Notes under the pieces: generated by a model
Database searches by the model: none
What the model saw: the letters and a program-made list of their open reading frames with translations, nothing else
What the model was told of the DNA's origin: nothing
Assembly: GCA_958299035.1 (NCBI GenBank)
Contig: CATQJL010000316.1
Span: 21,615,676 to 21,679,675 of the forward strand
Length of the DNA: 64,000 nt
Source of the DNA: Cylicocyclus nassatus
Lineage: Eukaryota; Nematoda; Chromadorea; Rhabditida; Strongylidae
Direction of reading: 5' to 3'
Position numbers and translations under genes: made by a program
In this document: piece after piece, positions 24,938-38,144 of the stretch
How the letters are laid out: every line of letters begins with the position of its first letter
How positions within the stretch are numbered: position 1 is the first letter of the stretch

Positions 24938-25832
24938 ACTAGCTGGCTTACCCGGCTCCGCCGTATCCGGACCAAACTTGGCACACATACACTTCGGGCC
25001 CCGGCGGGTGTCACAGTCCACTTTTCGTTATCGATCGATGTCGATTTTACCGATTTTTATCGATTTTTTTGCAGAGTTGACCTGCAGGGCTAGGAGTTGG
25101 CACAGGGGGAAGTGAGCATGGGGGTTCCGAATACAATATTAGTTTTCAGAATTATCGATTACTTTTATTGATCTTATCGATTTTTTGTAAATTTTGACAT
25201 GCGAGGCTGGGATTTTGCACAGGGGGGTAATCGAGCATGCTGATTACGAACACGATATTAGTTTTCAGGATCGTCCATTACTTTTATCGATTTTATCGAT
25301 TTTTTGAAAATTTGAGCTAGGGGACTGGAATTTGGCACAGGGGTGTAATCGAGCATGCTGATCACCCCCCTTGGGGATGATCAGCATGCTCGATTACCCC
25401 CCTGTGCCAACTCTCAGCCCCCTAGCTCAAACTTTGCAAAAAAATCGATAAAATCGATAAAAGTAATCGATAATCCCGAAACCAATATTGTATTCGGGAT
25501 CCCCATGCTCGATTACCCCCCTGTGCCAACTCCCAGCCCCGTAGGTGAACTCTGCAAAAAAATCGATAAAATCGATAAAATCGATATTGATCGATGACGA
25601 AAAGTAGCCTATGACACCCGCCGGGGCACGAAGTGTATGTGTGCCAAGTTTGGTCCGGATCGGTTCAGAAATGGAATTTTCTATTCGGAACATACGTACA
25701 CACATACATACAGACAGACAAACAGACATTCAGCTTTATATATAAGACTAGCGACCGTACACACATACATACAGACAGACAAACAGACATTCAGCTTTAT
25801 ATATAAGACTAGCGACCCTACGGGTCGCTAGC
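24938..25832. mobile_element. Self-complementary element with CAGA-rich tail
   Basis: Starts ACTAGCTGGCTTACCCGGCT. The left half (GGACCAAACTTGGCACACAT, GGGCCCCGGCGGGTGTCA) recurs inverted in the right half (GTGTGCCAAGTTTGGTCCGG), with several ATCGATTTTATCGATTTTT runs and GAGCATGCTGATCAC at the centre. It ends in CAGACAGACAAACAGACATT and CAGCTTTATATATAAGACTAG; that tail is duplicated in tandem as a 64-bp unit (about 25693-25820). A 23-bp palindrome CTAGCGACCC/GGGTCGCTAG closes it. A second copy is at 60864-61365. Superfamily not identified. Confidence 0.8.
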
Positions 25833-25903
25833 AAGTGGGTGAAGGCAGATACTTTGAGAAACGCATGTTTAGAACAGCAAAAACCTACGCTAATTCTTAT
25901 ATA

Positions 25904-26776
25904 TTAGGTTGTCCCGAAAGTTTTGTCGGCTTTTTTCATCGCTCACTAAAACTCACAAAACACCAGTTCATAAACGTTCTAGGTACCATTTATAGTTTTT
26001 CTTCCTCTTTCTTACAGCTATATTTGCTCTCTGATCTACCCTGTCTTTGCAATGTTATCGCCATGGTTTTTTGAGCAGATCAATAGTAATGCCAAAACTT
26101 TCCTAAATTCTGAAAATTTTTATTTTGATTTAACGAGCGTCATAACTATTATGTAAAGCAAACCTTTGGCTACGTTATACCCATTTTAGATTACTGAGTC
26201 ACCTTTACCAAGTCCGTTATAATTATTTATTTATTAAGAACCGCGGCTTTTTGATTACGTTTGCCACGTAAAAGTACCGAAAATTCCAAAAAGCTGCTTT
26301 TTCAAAGCACGTCAAACTGGGTAATGTTGCATAAATAGTGTTTAATAAGAATCATGTTGCAATTCGCAGAAACTTTAGAAGTTTTCATGTTTTTGCTGCA
26401 GTTGCGTGTTTCATGACTTTGCCAAAAAATCAAGACCTCCGAAAAAATATTTTTTGAAGCGAAAATCAGCAGATTAATGGAATCTAAAAATATATCTTGT
26501 AGTCCGAGATTTGCTCTAATTAATCCATACTTAATCCATTTCGAAACTTTGAATTGAAATTCTCAAAAATTAGCCGAACTATGATCAGACAAAAATGATG
26601 GGTGAAAAATTTAAGCAATTACCAAAGAAAGCATACAGGATTGTGGTTCGAAAATGTAACCACAAGAAAGAGAAGGAAAAGCTGCATCGAAAACACGCTG
26701 AAGCTCATTCGGATCTTCATTGTGCGTGGTCTTGTAGTGGTCTGAAAAAACTGACAAAACTTTCGGGACGACCTAA
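25904..26776. mobile_element. Mariner-type element remnant, 873 bp
   Basis: Ends TTAGGTTGTCCCGAAAGTTT and the inverted AAACTTTCGGGACGACCTAA, with TA on both sides. The interior is only partly symmetric, so it may be a deletion derivative rather than a pure palindrome. No transposase motif was found. Confidence 0.85.
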
Positions 26777-26814
26777 TATATAGCTGAATGTCTGTTTGCG
26801 AACGTCAAATTTCA

Positions 26815-29800
26815 CCCTGAACTTTTTAAAAAAGACTTTACCTTGCAAACGCCAAACTTTACCCCCTCCGTTCTCCCCTCTTTTTGAGACCAAAATCGAC
26901 TGAACGCTCGATTTTCCCTATAGAAATCAGATTTTTAGGCGAGCTTTTTCGAAAGAATGTGTATCCATCATTTTCTGAAATTTGTGAGGACAGTTCTCCA
27001 AAATGGGACTCTACTTTGTAGGTGTCAAATTTTTAATTCTTTAAAAAACAAAGTTGGTATTATTCTCACTCCTTCGCTAAAAAAACAGATTTCTTAGCGC
27101 TGTTACCCCAAAAGACAGACTTGTAATGAATTTTGCTCAGATGCAAGCAGAGCAGGCCGATGAGTCCAATTAATCATTTCCCGAAGGATAATTTTTTCAT
27201 GGTTTTCCTGAAATTTGTGCGAGCAACAGATGTGGACAATAGGCTCTGCGACCAACTGGTGGGAGCTGGGTAATTCGATAAAAAAATCATTTTTGAGCAT
27301 TTACCTTCAAAGCCAGCTCGATGAATTTTGGCGCAGGCTGATTGATCCCCCAAATATTTTTCCCTTTCAGTGACCAAAATTGTGGAATGCTGGGTTGTTC
27401 GCTAAAAAATCAGCTTTTTGAGCACTCTATCTTTGAAGCCAGATCTTCGATGATATTTGGAGCAGGCTGTTTGATTCCCCCAAATCTACTCATCCCCCTC
27501 CGAGACAAAAATAGGCGGAACGCTGTTTTATTCGCAAATAAATCAGATTTTTACCTCTAAGCCAGATTTTGATGATTTCTGGAGCAGGCTATACCCGTCC
27601 TCCTTCGATATCGAAATTGGTAAAATGCCAAAGGCAAATTTTTGATGAATTTTGTTGTGATATGTGGCGGGCTGATTAATGTCCCCAAAAGCGACTTTAG
27701 AACGAATTTTATTGAAATGTTGGCGGGATAGGCTGATTTAGTCTTCCCGGATCTCCCCATCCCTTTGCGAAACCAAAACCAAAATAATCAGTCGTTGAAG
27801 CATATTTTTCAGCAGACTTGCATGAGAAAAATAATATTCTTGGAATTTGGGCAAAGGGTGATGAGCCTCCGAATAAGACTCCTACAAGAACTTCGAATAG
27901 CCTTTTCGAGACCCTTTTACCCTAAAACTGGTGGAATGCAGGGTTATTCGGTAAGGAAAACCAGATTTTTGAAACCAAACCAGATCACTCTACCTTCAAA
28001 GTCAGATTTTCGAATTTTGGCGCAGGCTGTTCATCCCCAAGTCTAACTCCCTCGCCCTTCGAGACCAAAATTGGTGCAATGCTGATTTACTCGCTAAAAA
28101 ATCAGATTTTTGAGCACTCTACCTTCAAATTCGGATTTTGAAATTTTTGCGCAGGCCTCTGCCCCCCCCCCCCTCCCAAACCTACTCCTCCTACTCCAAT
28201 ACTGATAGAATGCTCAGTTCTTAGCTAAAAAATCGGATTTATACTGGGAATGAAATGAAAATGGGGTTAGCACTTTACCTTTAAAGCAAATTTCTGATGA
28301 ATTTTGTTGAAATGTGTGGCAGGCTGATTAATGTCCCCTCCCCACCCTAAATCTCCTCCTCCTCCTCCGAGAGAACTGATGGAGTGCTCAATTATTCGCT
28401 AAAAAAGTAGATTCTTGAGCATTCTACCTTCAAAGTCAGATTTTCGAATTTTGGCGCAGGCTATTAATCCCCCAAGTGTAACCCCCTCGCCCTTCGAGAA
28501 CAAAATTGGTGCAATGCTGATTTACTCGCTAAAAAAGTAGGTTTTTGAGCACTCTACCTTCAAAGCCAGATTTTGATATTTTGGCGCAGGCTGTTTATCC
28601 ACCAAGTGTAACCCCCTCGCCCTTCGAGACCAAAATTGGTGCAATGCTGTTTTACTCGCTAAAAAAGTGGGTTTTTGAGCACTCTACCTTCAAAGCCAGA
28701 TTTTGATATTTTGGCGCAGGCTGTTTATTCCCCAAGTCTAACCCCCTCGCCCTTCGAGACCAAAATTTTTGCAACGCTGATTTACTCGCTAAAAAAAGTA
28801 GATTCTTGAGCACTCTACCTTCAAAGCTAAATTTTGGAATTTTGGCGCAGGCTGTTTGATCCCCCGAAATCTACCCCCTTGTCCTGGAGACCAAAATTAG
28901 CGGAATGTTGTGTTATTCGCTAAAAAATCAGATTTTTAGCACTCTACCTTCAAATTCGGATTTTGAAATTTTTGCGCAGGCCTCTGCCCCCCCCCCTCCC
29001 AAACCTACTCCTCCTACTCCAATACTGATAGAATGCTCAGTTCTTAGCTAAAAAATCGGATTTATACTGGGAATGAAATGAAAATGGGGTTAGCACTTTA
29101 CCTTTAAAGCAAATTTGTGATGAATTTTGTTGAAATGTGTGGCAGGCTGATTAATGTCCCCTCCCCACCCTAAATCTCCTCCTCCTCCTCCGAGAGAACT
29201 GATGGAGTGCTCAATTATTCGCTAAAAAAGTAGATTCTTGAGCATTCTACCTTCAAAGTCAGATTTTCGAATTTTGGCGCAGGCTATTAATCCCCCAAGT
29301 GTAACCCCCTCGCCCTTCGAGAACAAAATTGGTGCAATGCTGATTTACTCGCTAAAAAAGTAGGTTTTTGAGCACTCTACCTTCAAAGCCAGATTTTGAT
29401 ATTTTGGCGCAGGCTGTTTATCCACCAAGTGTAACCCCCTCGCCCTTCGAGACCAAAATTGGTGCAATGCTGTTTTACTCGCTAAAAAAGTGGGTTTTTG
29501 AGCACTCTACCTTCAAAGCCAGATTTTGATATTTTGGCGCAGGCTGTTTACCCCCAAGTGTAACCCCCTCGATCTTCGAGAACAAAATTGGTGCAATGCT
29601 GATTTACTCGCTAAAAAAGTAGATTTTTGAGCACTCTACCTTCAAAGCCAGATTTTGATATTTTGGCGCAGGCTGTTTGATCCCCCGAAATCTATCCCCC
29701 TTGTCCTTGGAGACCAAAATTAGCGGAATGTTGTGTTATTAGCTAAAAAATCAGATTTTTGAGCACTCTACCTTCAAAGTCAGATTTTCGAATTTTGGCG

Positions 29801-32800
29801 CAGGCTATTAATCCCCCAAGTGTAACCCCCTCGCCCTTAGAGAACAAAATTGGTGCAGCAATGCTGATTTACTCGCTAAAAAATCAGATTTTTGAGCACT
29901 CTACCTTCAAAGTCAGATTTTGAAATTTTGGCGCAGGCCTCTGCCCCCCCCCCCCCCCAAACCTACTCCTCCTCCTCCAAGACTGATAGAATGCTCAGTT
30001 CTTAGCTAAAAAATCGGATTTATACTGGGAATGAAATGAAAATGGGGTCAGCACTTTACCTTCAAAGCAAATTTGTGATGAATTTTGTTGAAATGTGTGG
30101 CAGGCTGATTAATGTCCCCTCCCCACCACAAATCTCCTCCTCCTCCTCCGAGAGAACTGATGTAGTGCTCAATTATTCGCTAAAAAAGTAGATTCTTGAG
30201 CACTCTACCTTTAAAGCTAAATTTTGGAATTTTGGCGCGGATTGTTTATCCCCCAAGTGTAATCCCCTCGCCCTTCGAGAACAAAATTGGTGCAATGCTG
30301 ATTTACTCGCTAAAAAAGTAGGTTTTTGAGCACTCTACCTTCAAAGCCAGATTTTGATATTTTGGCGCAGGCTGTTTGATCCCCCGAAATCTATCCCCCT
30401 TGTCCTTGGAGACCAAAATTAGCGGAATGTTGTGTTATTAGCTAAAAAATCAGATTTTTGAGCACTCTACCTTCAAAGTCAGATTTTCGAATTTTGGCGC
30501 AGGCTATTAATCCCCCAAGTGTAACCCCCTCGCCCTTCGAGACCAAAATTGGTGCAATGCTGTTTTACTCGCTAAAAAAGTAGGTTTTTCAGCCCTCTAC
30601 CTTCAAAGCCAGATTGTGATATTTTGGCGCAGGCTGTTTATCCCCCAAGTGTAACCCCCTCGCCCTTCGAGGACAAAATTGGTGCAATGCTGATTTACTC
30701 GCTAAAAAATCAGATTTTTAAGCACTCTACTTTCAAAGCCAGATTTTGATATTTTGGCGCAGGCTGTTTGATCCCCCGAAATCTAACCCACTCGCCCTTC
30801 GAGACCAAAATTGGTGCAATGCTGATTTACTCGCTAAAAAAAGTAGATTTTTGTGCACTCTACCTTCAAAGCCAGATTTTCGAATTTTGGCGCAGGCTGT
30901 TTATCCCCCAAGTGTAACCCCCTCGCCCTTCGAGACCAAAATTGGTGCAATGCTGATTTACTCGCTAAAAAAAGTAGATTCTTGAGCACTCTACCTTCAA
31001 AGCCAGATTTTGATATTTTGGCGCAGGCTGTTTGATCCCCCGAAATCTATCCCCCTTGTCCTTGGAGACCAAAATTAGCGGAATGTTGTGTTATTAGCTA
31101 AAAAATCAGATTTTTGAGCACTCTACCTTCAAAGTCAGATTTTCGAATTTTGGCGCAGGCTATTAATCCCCCAAGTGTAACCCCCTCGCCCTTCGAGAAC
31201 AAAATTGGTGCAATGCTGATTTACTCGCTAAAAAATCAGATTTTTGAGCACTCTACCTTCAAAGTCAGATTTTGAAATTTTGGCGCAGGCCTCTGCCCCC
31301 CCCCCCCCAAACCTACTCCTCCTCCTCCAAGACTGATAGAATGCTCAGTTCTTAGCTAAAAAATCGGATTTATACTGGGAATGAAATGAAAATGGGGTTA
31401 GCACTTTACCTTCAAAGCAAATTTGTGATGAATTTTGTTGAAATGTGTGGCAGGCTGATTAATGTCCCCTCCCCACCCCAAATCTCCTCCTCCTCCTCCG
31501 AGAGAACTGATGTAGTGCTCAATTATTCGCTAAAAAAGTAGATTCTTGAGCACTCTACCTTTAAAGCTAAATTTTGGAATTTTGGCGCGGGTTGTTTATC
31601 CCCCAAGTGTAACCCCCTCGCCCTTCGAGAACAAAATTGGTGCAATGCTGTTTTACTCGCTAAAAAAGTAGGTTTTTGAGCACTCTATCTTCAAAGCCAG
31701 ATTTTGATATTTTGGCGCAGGCTGTTTACCCACAAGTGTAACCCCCTCGCCCTTCGAGAACAAAATTGGTGCAATGCTGATTTACTCGCTAAAAAAGTAG
31801 GTTTTTGAGCACTCTACCTTCAAAGCCAGATTTTGATATTTTGGCGCAGGCTGTTTATCCACCAAGTGTAACCCCCTCGCCCTTCGAGAACAAAATTGGT
31901 GCAATGCTGATTTACTCGCTAAAAAAGTAGATTCTTGAGCACTCTACCTTCAAAGCCAGATTTTGATATTTTGGCGCAGGCTGTTTATTCCCCAAGTCTA
32001 ACCCTCTCGTCCTTTGAGTCCAAAATCAGTGAAATGCTGGGTTATTCGCTTTTTCGAGACCAAAATTGGTACAATGCTGATTCATTCGCTATAAAATCAG
32101 ATTTTTGAGCACTCTACCTTCAAAGTCAGATTTTCGAATTTTGGCACAGGCTGTTTATCCCCCAAGTCTAACACCCTCGCCCTTCGAGACCAAAATTGGT
32201 GCAATGCTGTTTTACTCGCTAAAAAAGTAGGTTTTTGAGCACTCTACCTTCAAAGCCAGATTTTGATATTTTGGCGCAGGCTGTTTATTCCCCAAGTCTA
32301 ACCCTCTCGTCCTTTGAGTCCAAAATCAGTGAAATGCTGGGTTATTCGCTTTTTCGAGACCAAATTGGTACAATGCTGATTCATTCGCTATAAAATCAGA
32401 TTTTTGAGCACTCTACCTTCAAAGTCAGATTTTCGAATTTTGGCACAGGCTGTTTATCCCCCAAGTCTAACACCCTCGCCCTTCGAGACCAAAATTGGTG
32501 CAATGCTGATTTACTCGCTAAAAAAAGTAGATTCTTGAGCACTCTACCTTCAAAGCCAGATTTTGATATTTTGGCGCAGGCTGTTTATCCACCAAGTGTA
32601 ACCCCCTCGCCCTTCGAGAACAAAATTGGTGCAATGCTGATTTACTCGCTAAAAAAGTAGATTCTTGAGCACTCTACCTTCAAAGCCAGATTTTGATATT
32701 TTGGCGCAGGCTGTTTATTCCCCAAGTCTAACCCTCTCGTCCTTTGAGTCCAAAATCAGTGAAATGCTGGGTTATTCGCTTTTTCGAGACCAAAATTGGT

Positions 32801-34800
32801 ACAATGCTGATTCATTCGCTATAAAATCAGATTTTTGAGCACTCTACCTTCAAAGTCAGATTTTCGAATTTTGGCACAGGCTGTTTATCCCCCAAGTCTA
32901 ACACCCTCGCCCTTCGAGACCAAAATTGGTGCAATGCTGATTTACTCGCTAAAAAAAGTAGATTCTTGAGCACTCTACCTTCAAAGCCAGATTTTGATAT
33001 TTTGGCGCAGGCTGTTTGATCCCCCGAAATCTATCCCCCTTGTCCTTGGAGACCAAAATTAGCGGAATGTTGTGTTATTAGCTAAAAAATCAGATTTTTG
33101 AGCACTCTACCTTCAAAGTCAGATTTTCGAATTTTGGCGCAGGCTATTAATCCCCCAAGTGTAACCCCCTCGCCCTTCGAGAACAAAATTGGTGCAATGC
33201 TGATTTACTCGCTAAAAAATCAGATTTTTGAGCACTCTACCTTCAAAGTCAGATTTTGAAATTTTGGCGCAGGCCTCTGCCCCCCCCCCAAACCTACTCC
33301 TCCTCCTCCAAGACTGATAGAATGCTCAGTTCTTAGCTAAAAAATCGGATTTATACTGGGAATGAAATGAAAATGGGGTTAGCACTTTACCTTCAAAGCA
33401 AATTTGTGATGAATTTTGTTGAAATGTGTGGCAGGCTGATTAATGTCCCCTCCCCACCCCAAATCTCCTCCTCCTCCTCCGAGAGAACTGATGTAGTGCT
33501 CAATTATTCGCTAAAAAAGTAGATTCTTGAGCACTCTACCTTTAAAGCTAAATTTTGGAATTTTGGCGCGGGTTGTTTATCCCCCAAGTGTAACCCCCTC
33601 GCCCTTCGAGAACAAAATTGGTGCAATGCTGTTTTACTCGCTAAAAAAGTAGGTTTTTGAGCACTCTACCTTCAAAGCCAGATTTTGATATTTTGGCGCA
33701 GGCTGTTTACCCACAAGTGTAACCCCCTCGCCCTTCGAGAACAAAATTGGTGCAATGCTGATTTACTCGCTAAAAAAGTAGGTTTTTGAGCACTCTACCT
33801 TCAAAGCCAGATTTTGATATTTTGGCGCAGGCTGTTTATCCACCAAGTGTAACCCCCTCGCCCTTCGAGAACAAAATTGGTGCAATGCTGATTTACTCGC
33901 TAAAAAAGTAGATTCTTGAGCACTCTACCTTCAAAGCCAGATTTTGATATTTTGGCGCAGGCTGTTTATTCCCCAAGTCTAACCCTCTCGTCCTTTGAGT
34001 CCAAAATCAGTGAAATGCTGGGTTATTCGCTTTTTCGAGACCAAAATTGGTACAATGCTGATTCATTCGCTATAAAATCAGATTTTTGAGCACTCTACCT
34101 TCAAAGTCAGATTTTCGAATTTTGGCACAGGCTGTTTATCCCCCAAGTCTAACACCCTCGCCCTTCGAGACCAAAATTGGTGCAATGCTGTTTTACTCGC
34201 TAAAAAAGTAGGTTTTTGAGCACTCTACCTTCAAAGCCAGATTTTGATATTTTGGCGCAGGCTGTTTATTCCCCAAGTCTAACCCTCTCGTCCTTTGAGT
34301 CCAAAATCAGTGAAATGCTGGGTTATTCGCTCCTTCGAGACCAAAATTGGTACAATGCTGATTCATTCGCTATAAAATCAGATTTTTGAGCACTCTACCT
34401 TTGAAGCCGGATTTCAAAATTTTGGCGCAGGCTGTTTGATTCCCCCAAATCTACCCAATCCTCCGAAATTGTGGAATGCTCAGTTTTCACTAAAACAAAT
34501 TGTAGAGCAAAGTTTTATGAAAAATAACTTTTGATGATTTTATTGAAGTTTATGCAGAAAAGGGTGGTAAGTCTCTCCAGATAAGGCTTTTACTTTGCAA
34601 AGTTCAAATTCTACTCCCCCCCCCCTTTGAGGCCAGAATTGACGGAATGCTATGTTCTTCGCTGAAAACAATGCGATTTTTGAGCACTTCACCTTCAAAG
34701 GCACATTTCTGTTGTTGAGATGCGTGCACAAAGTTTGTCTTCCCAAATTTATCTCCTCCCTCTTTGAGGCCGTACTTCATGGAATGCTTAGTTTTTTTCG
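26815..34800. repeat. Large satellite array, about 130-bp unit, about 60 copies
   Basis: The unit contains GAGCACTCTACCTTCAAAG, CAGATTTTGATATTTTGGCG, CAGGCTGTTTATCCCCCAAG, CCCCTCGCCCTTCGAGA and GGTGCAATGCTGATTTACTC. The period is 130 bp in the regular part (for example 31741, 31871, 32001). The edges (26815-28000 and 34440-34800) are degenerate and the middle is homogeneous, as expected when unequal exchange renews the centre. A longer variant with ATACTGGGAATGAAATG and CTCCTCCTCCTCCGAG recurs at about 28241, 29064, 30022, 31372 and 33353. The blocks after 31372 and 33353 are nearly identical, giving a 1.98-kb higher-order repeat. The apparent reading frames are repeat artefacts. Confidence 0.95.
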
Positions 34801-35487
34801 ATAAACACTGAAAATAGCCGCAAACTTCCCCGAAAATTGTGTTATAGCTCTGCTAGAAGTTCTACGTGAATGGAATACGAATTTTTTAAAGGCTAATTAG
34901 GCTATTTGTGTAGGAGGATAACAGACAGTGTTAGCAGAACTGTAAGCTCGTCTTGCAAGTGGAACTCAAGCAAAAAGGAGATCGATAGCTGGCGTGACTC
35001 CGTACACAACGACTGCCACTACCATAGCACTTGTAATTTCAACACATAGCAAGTGCAGCAACAAAATGCATAAAGGTAGCCGATAGGTAATAGATGATTC
35101 TGAAATCTAATGTTTTTGTAATTAGCATGCACACATACACCTTTGTGTCGATTCGTAGCCGCTAAGCTCAATGTTGAAAAATCTGCGCTCCGCGGCGGGA
35201 CCCATAGTGCGAGCAAATCTCTCGCCGACACAATGGCTTCTGGCCTCTCCTTTCGTCATCATTGAGCGCCGTTATATTTTCGCATCCCTTTTTCTGGATT
35301 CCTTCAGCAACTGGACCCTCCGTCACGCTGGGGTTAAGGATAGGAGGGACGCAGAAAACTCTGCCGTCGCGCTTGAAAGGATCGAATGTATATTATAGTA
35401 AGGATATGTCTGAGCAACCGAAATTGCACATCTATTCTGCTTCAAAAATTTTGACAAGGACATTCGATTTGGTGTATTTACTAGTTA
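34801..35487. other. Gap with no recognised feature
   Basis: Open frames up to 82 codons overlap on both strands around 35171-35510 without a known domain or splice context. Confidence 0.4.
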
Positions 35488-36273
35488 TTGAAGGCAGCGG
35501 GCAGATATGAAATTGTAGCGTACAGGGGCTCCAGCCCTGATAAAGCTTCAGCCTAGATGGTATAGTCGTCCTCACCCCACTAGTCGGTCGGTGGTCGAAT
35601 TTGAATTCGAAGTGGAGCAGGCCGGCCGCGGCAGAGCGCGGCAGGCCACCCTCACGCAACCGCTTGCACGAATGCTTTTCTCTTATTTTCTTTGTGTTTC
35701 TTTGCTATCTCTCGTACTGCGGCAATGCTCTTAATCAGATTTTTAGATTTTATACCGCTAACTTTTGTTCTGTGCAGTTGTGCCCGTTTGTTTTACATTT
35801 TTTCCAGGTAAACCGGGAAGAAGGATGTGATTGGTGATTTTTGGATGAGAAATCTCTTTTCCGGTAAGTGATGTATACACAAATGTAATTTGATGAAATA
35901 AGTCAAGTTTTTCGTTGGAACGTGTACTGTAAACTATTTTTTTTGCGATAGGGCTGCAATTCTCTCAAATAGTGTTTGTTTCAAAGAGTTAGCGGCACGA
36001 AATCTAAAAATCTGATTAAGAATATTGCCGCAGTACGAGAGATAGCAAAGAAACACGAAGAAAATAAAGGAAAAGCTCACGTGCAAGCGGTTGCATGAGG
36101 GGCAGTCTCCGCGCTCTGCCGCGGTCAGCCTGCTCCAGTTCGAATTCAAATTCGACCACCGACCGACTAGTGGGGTGAGGACGACTATAGGCACCACTTT
36201 GGTTCTGAAGTGAGAAAACCGCTTCAAAAGTGGCGATCGGAACGTCCCGCGACCTGCCTGCCCCTTCAGTCAA
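35488..36273. mobile_element. Palindromic MITE with TTGAAGGCAGCGGGCAG-type ends
   Basis: Arms pair across the whole element: TATAGTCGTCCTCACCCCAC against GTGGGGTGAGGACGACTATA, TTCGAATTCAAATTCGACC-type words, GCGCGGCAG, AGCAAAGAAACACGAAGAAA, and TAACTCTTTG at the centre. The ends TTGAAGGCAGC and CCCCTTCAGTCAA place it near the GGCAGCG family. Confidence 0.8.
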
Positions 36274-36280
36274 TGGCCAG

Positions 36281-36880
36281 CGTATGTATCATTGATTCTA
36301 CGACTAGGAGACGCGAGACCGCATTGCACATTAGCAACCTAATCGTGTACAGTCGAGTAGATTTTCCGTTTAATATAGTGTGCTTGCCCTGAAGGTGGAA
36401 TGCGGTAAAATTTGCGGTAAAAAATTAGCTACGCCTGTAACGTCGGCCATTTGCGCGCGCAAAATGTTGGCATTATTGGCGTGGCTACTTGTTCACGCGC
36501 AAAATTTACTGCACTTCAGTTTCAGTGCAAGCACACTATATTAAGCGTAAAATCTACTCGACTGTACTTAGCAGGTTTGTATAATTGATTCGTTGACCGC
36601 ACGGACTGAAAATCATTGCGGAGCACGCGCCGCGAGGTGAAATGCTTGCCCCAGTACAAATTCGCCACTGCACAAATCGTGCTCTCGCGATAATTCAGCC
36701 GCGCCGCGCGTGGCCCGCAGCGTTTGAGCAGTGTGTGCGGTCAACGAATCAACGATACTTGTTATTTATCTCGTCCAGGTTTATTCGCTTTTTGGAAACA
36801 AAAAAGAACACACTCAAGCTTGTTGAGACAATGTCCGCAATGCGGTCTCCCGTCTCCTATTCATAGAATAAATGATATGT
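36281..36880. mobile_element. Nested inverted-repeat cluster
   Basis: The outer pair is 36281-36327 and 36837-36879 (AGGAGACGCGAGACCGCATT against AATGCGGTCTCCCGTCTCCT). Inside are two separate palindromes: 36343-36567, with ends ACAGTCGAGTAGATTTT and TACTCGACTGT, and 36585-36760, with ends TGATTCGTTGACCGCAC and GTGCGGTCAACGAATCA. Best read as one element carrying two later insertions. Confidence 0.7.
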
Positions 36881-38144
36881 CGCACACTGTCAAGACGTAG
36901 GTCCCACCAGACTCTGCGTCTTAACCTCGGGGGCGTCCATATTCAAAATCAACAGCTTTTGGAATAGCCCGTTTTCGAGATTTTCATACTTTGCAAGCTG
37001 CATTTTCGAAATCAGCGGAAAGAATAAGCCCAGGTAAGCTAAAATAATTTTGTTCGAAATCTTCTCTGAACGCTGCCTTCAATGAATAAGAACAGGAAAA
37101 GATTAGTGCATTGCTATAACAGTAAATGCTAACACAGTGCTCACTTTGGTTAGTAGACAACATAAAATTATTGTCCAAACCTGTTCAAACGTGTAAACAA
37201 CCTGTCAATTTTTCAAGCCGGTGGCAGGAAGTTGCTACATGTTTTGAAAAATGGGTCCGGATAACGGATAAGCATAGCAATATTTTCTGATTTTAAGAGC
37301 GCTATTTGATTGCCTTAATAAGGAAGGTTCGACTCCTTCAGCACCACTACATACGTATAATACAACTGACGTAACCTAGCGCCAGATTCACATTTCGTTT
37401 TCGTTCTCAACACAAGAAAATTACCATAAAGTTTTTGAAAACATCTCATTTCTTTCGCTGACCAAAATCACTCTCATTAACTTATCGAGGTGTAGCTAGT
37501 TTTCAAAAGCAAAGATAAAGTAGCATAGGATACTCAACCTTTGGCAATGATTCCGCCAGGGAGGTGTCCTCTCTTCCCACTTCGTCTTAATTCTATTGTG
37601 TATGAGTTATTTAATAGTCATTATAGTGTGATTAATGTAAATCCCGCTACATATGAGGTAATTCAAGGGCAACCTACCGCGGTAGTTTTAACAATCATAT
37701 CGATCCTTCCAATATAAATCAGGCTGACGTTGCCTTCACAGCTTGTTTCATAAAGCACTGTCTAGTCGTTGATTTACATAAAAGATGTACTGTATGTAGT
37801 CACAGTCATGTAGTGATAACGATAGCTAATTTGAATCACAAATTTCCTGCGAAAACAAAATTAAGTGTGTTTGTTAGAAAAAAGGGCAATTTCAGAACCT
37901 GGTCGATGTGTAAGTTCTTAAACATATTCATAGGGAGTATCTAATGCCATCTCTTTTTCCAAAATCACCTTCACCTTTCATGTTAACATATCACACATAT
38001 GATACGATAAAGAGTTCGTTTATACAAGAAGAGTCTGGATAACGGAAGAGTGCCAAACCTCTTAGCCGTGAAAAAAATGAGAACCAATTCTGATCCTGCA
38101 TTACTGCTCATAATTTCTGCAAGGAAAAGGCGCGACAGCCGTAG
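36881..38144. other. 1.26-kb gap with no recognised feature
   Basis: No gene or repeat is recognised. A T-arm-like GGAAGGTTCGACTCCTTC at about 37322-37339 was checked and rejected as a tRNA. Confidence 0.4.

Noticed and set aside
30746..31035. Small repetitive proteins in the satellite
   Set aside because: Frames arise from repeat units of similar length and are broken in most copies; no start or splice context.
26815..34800. CRISPR array
   Set aside because: Units are contiguous with no unique spacers, about 130 bp long, and the genome is eukaryotic; this is a satellite.
37322..37345. tRNA-like T arm (GGTTCGACTCC followed by CACCA-like bases)
   Set aside because: No matching acceptor, D or anticodon stems at the right spacing upstream.
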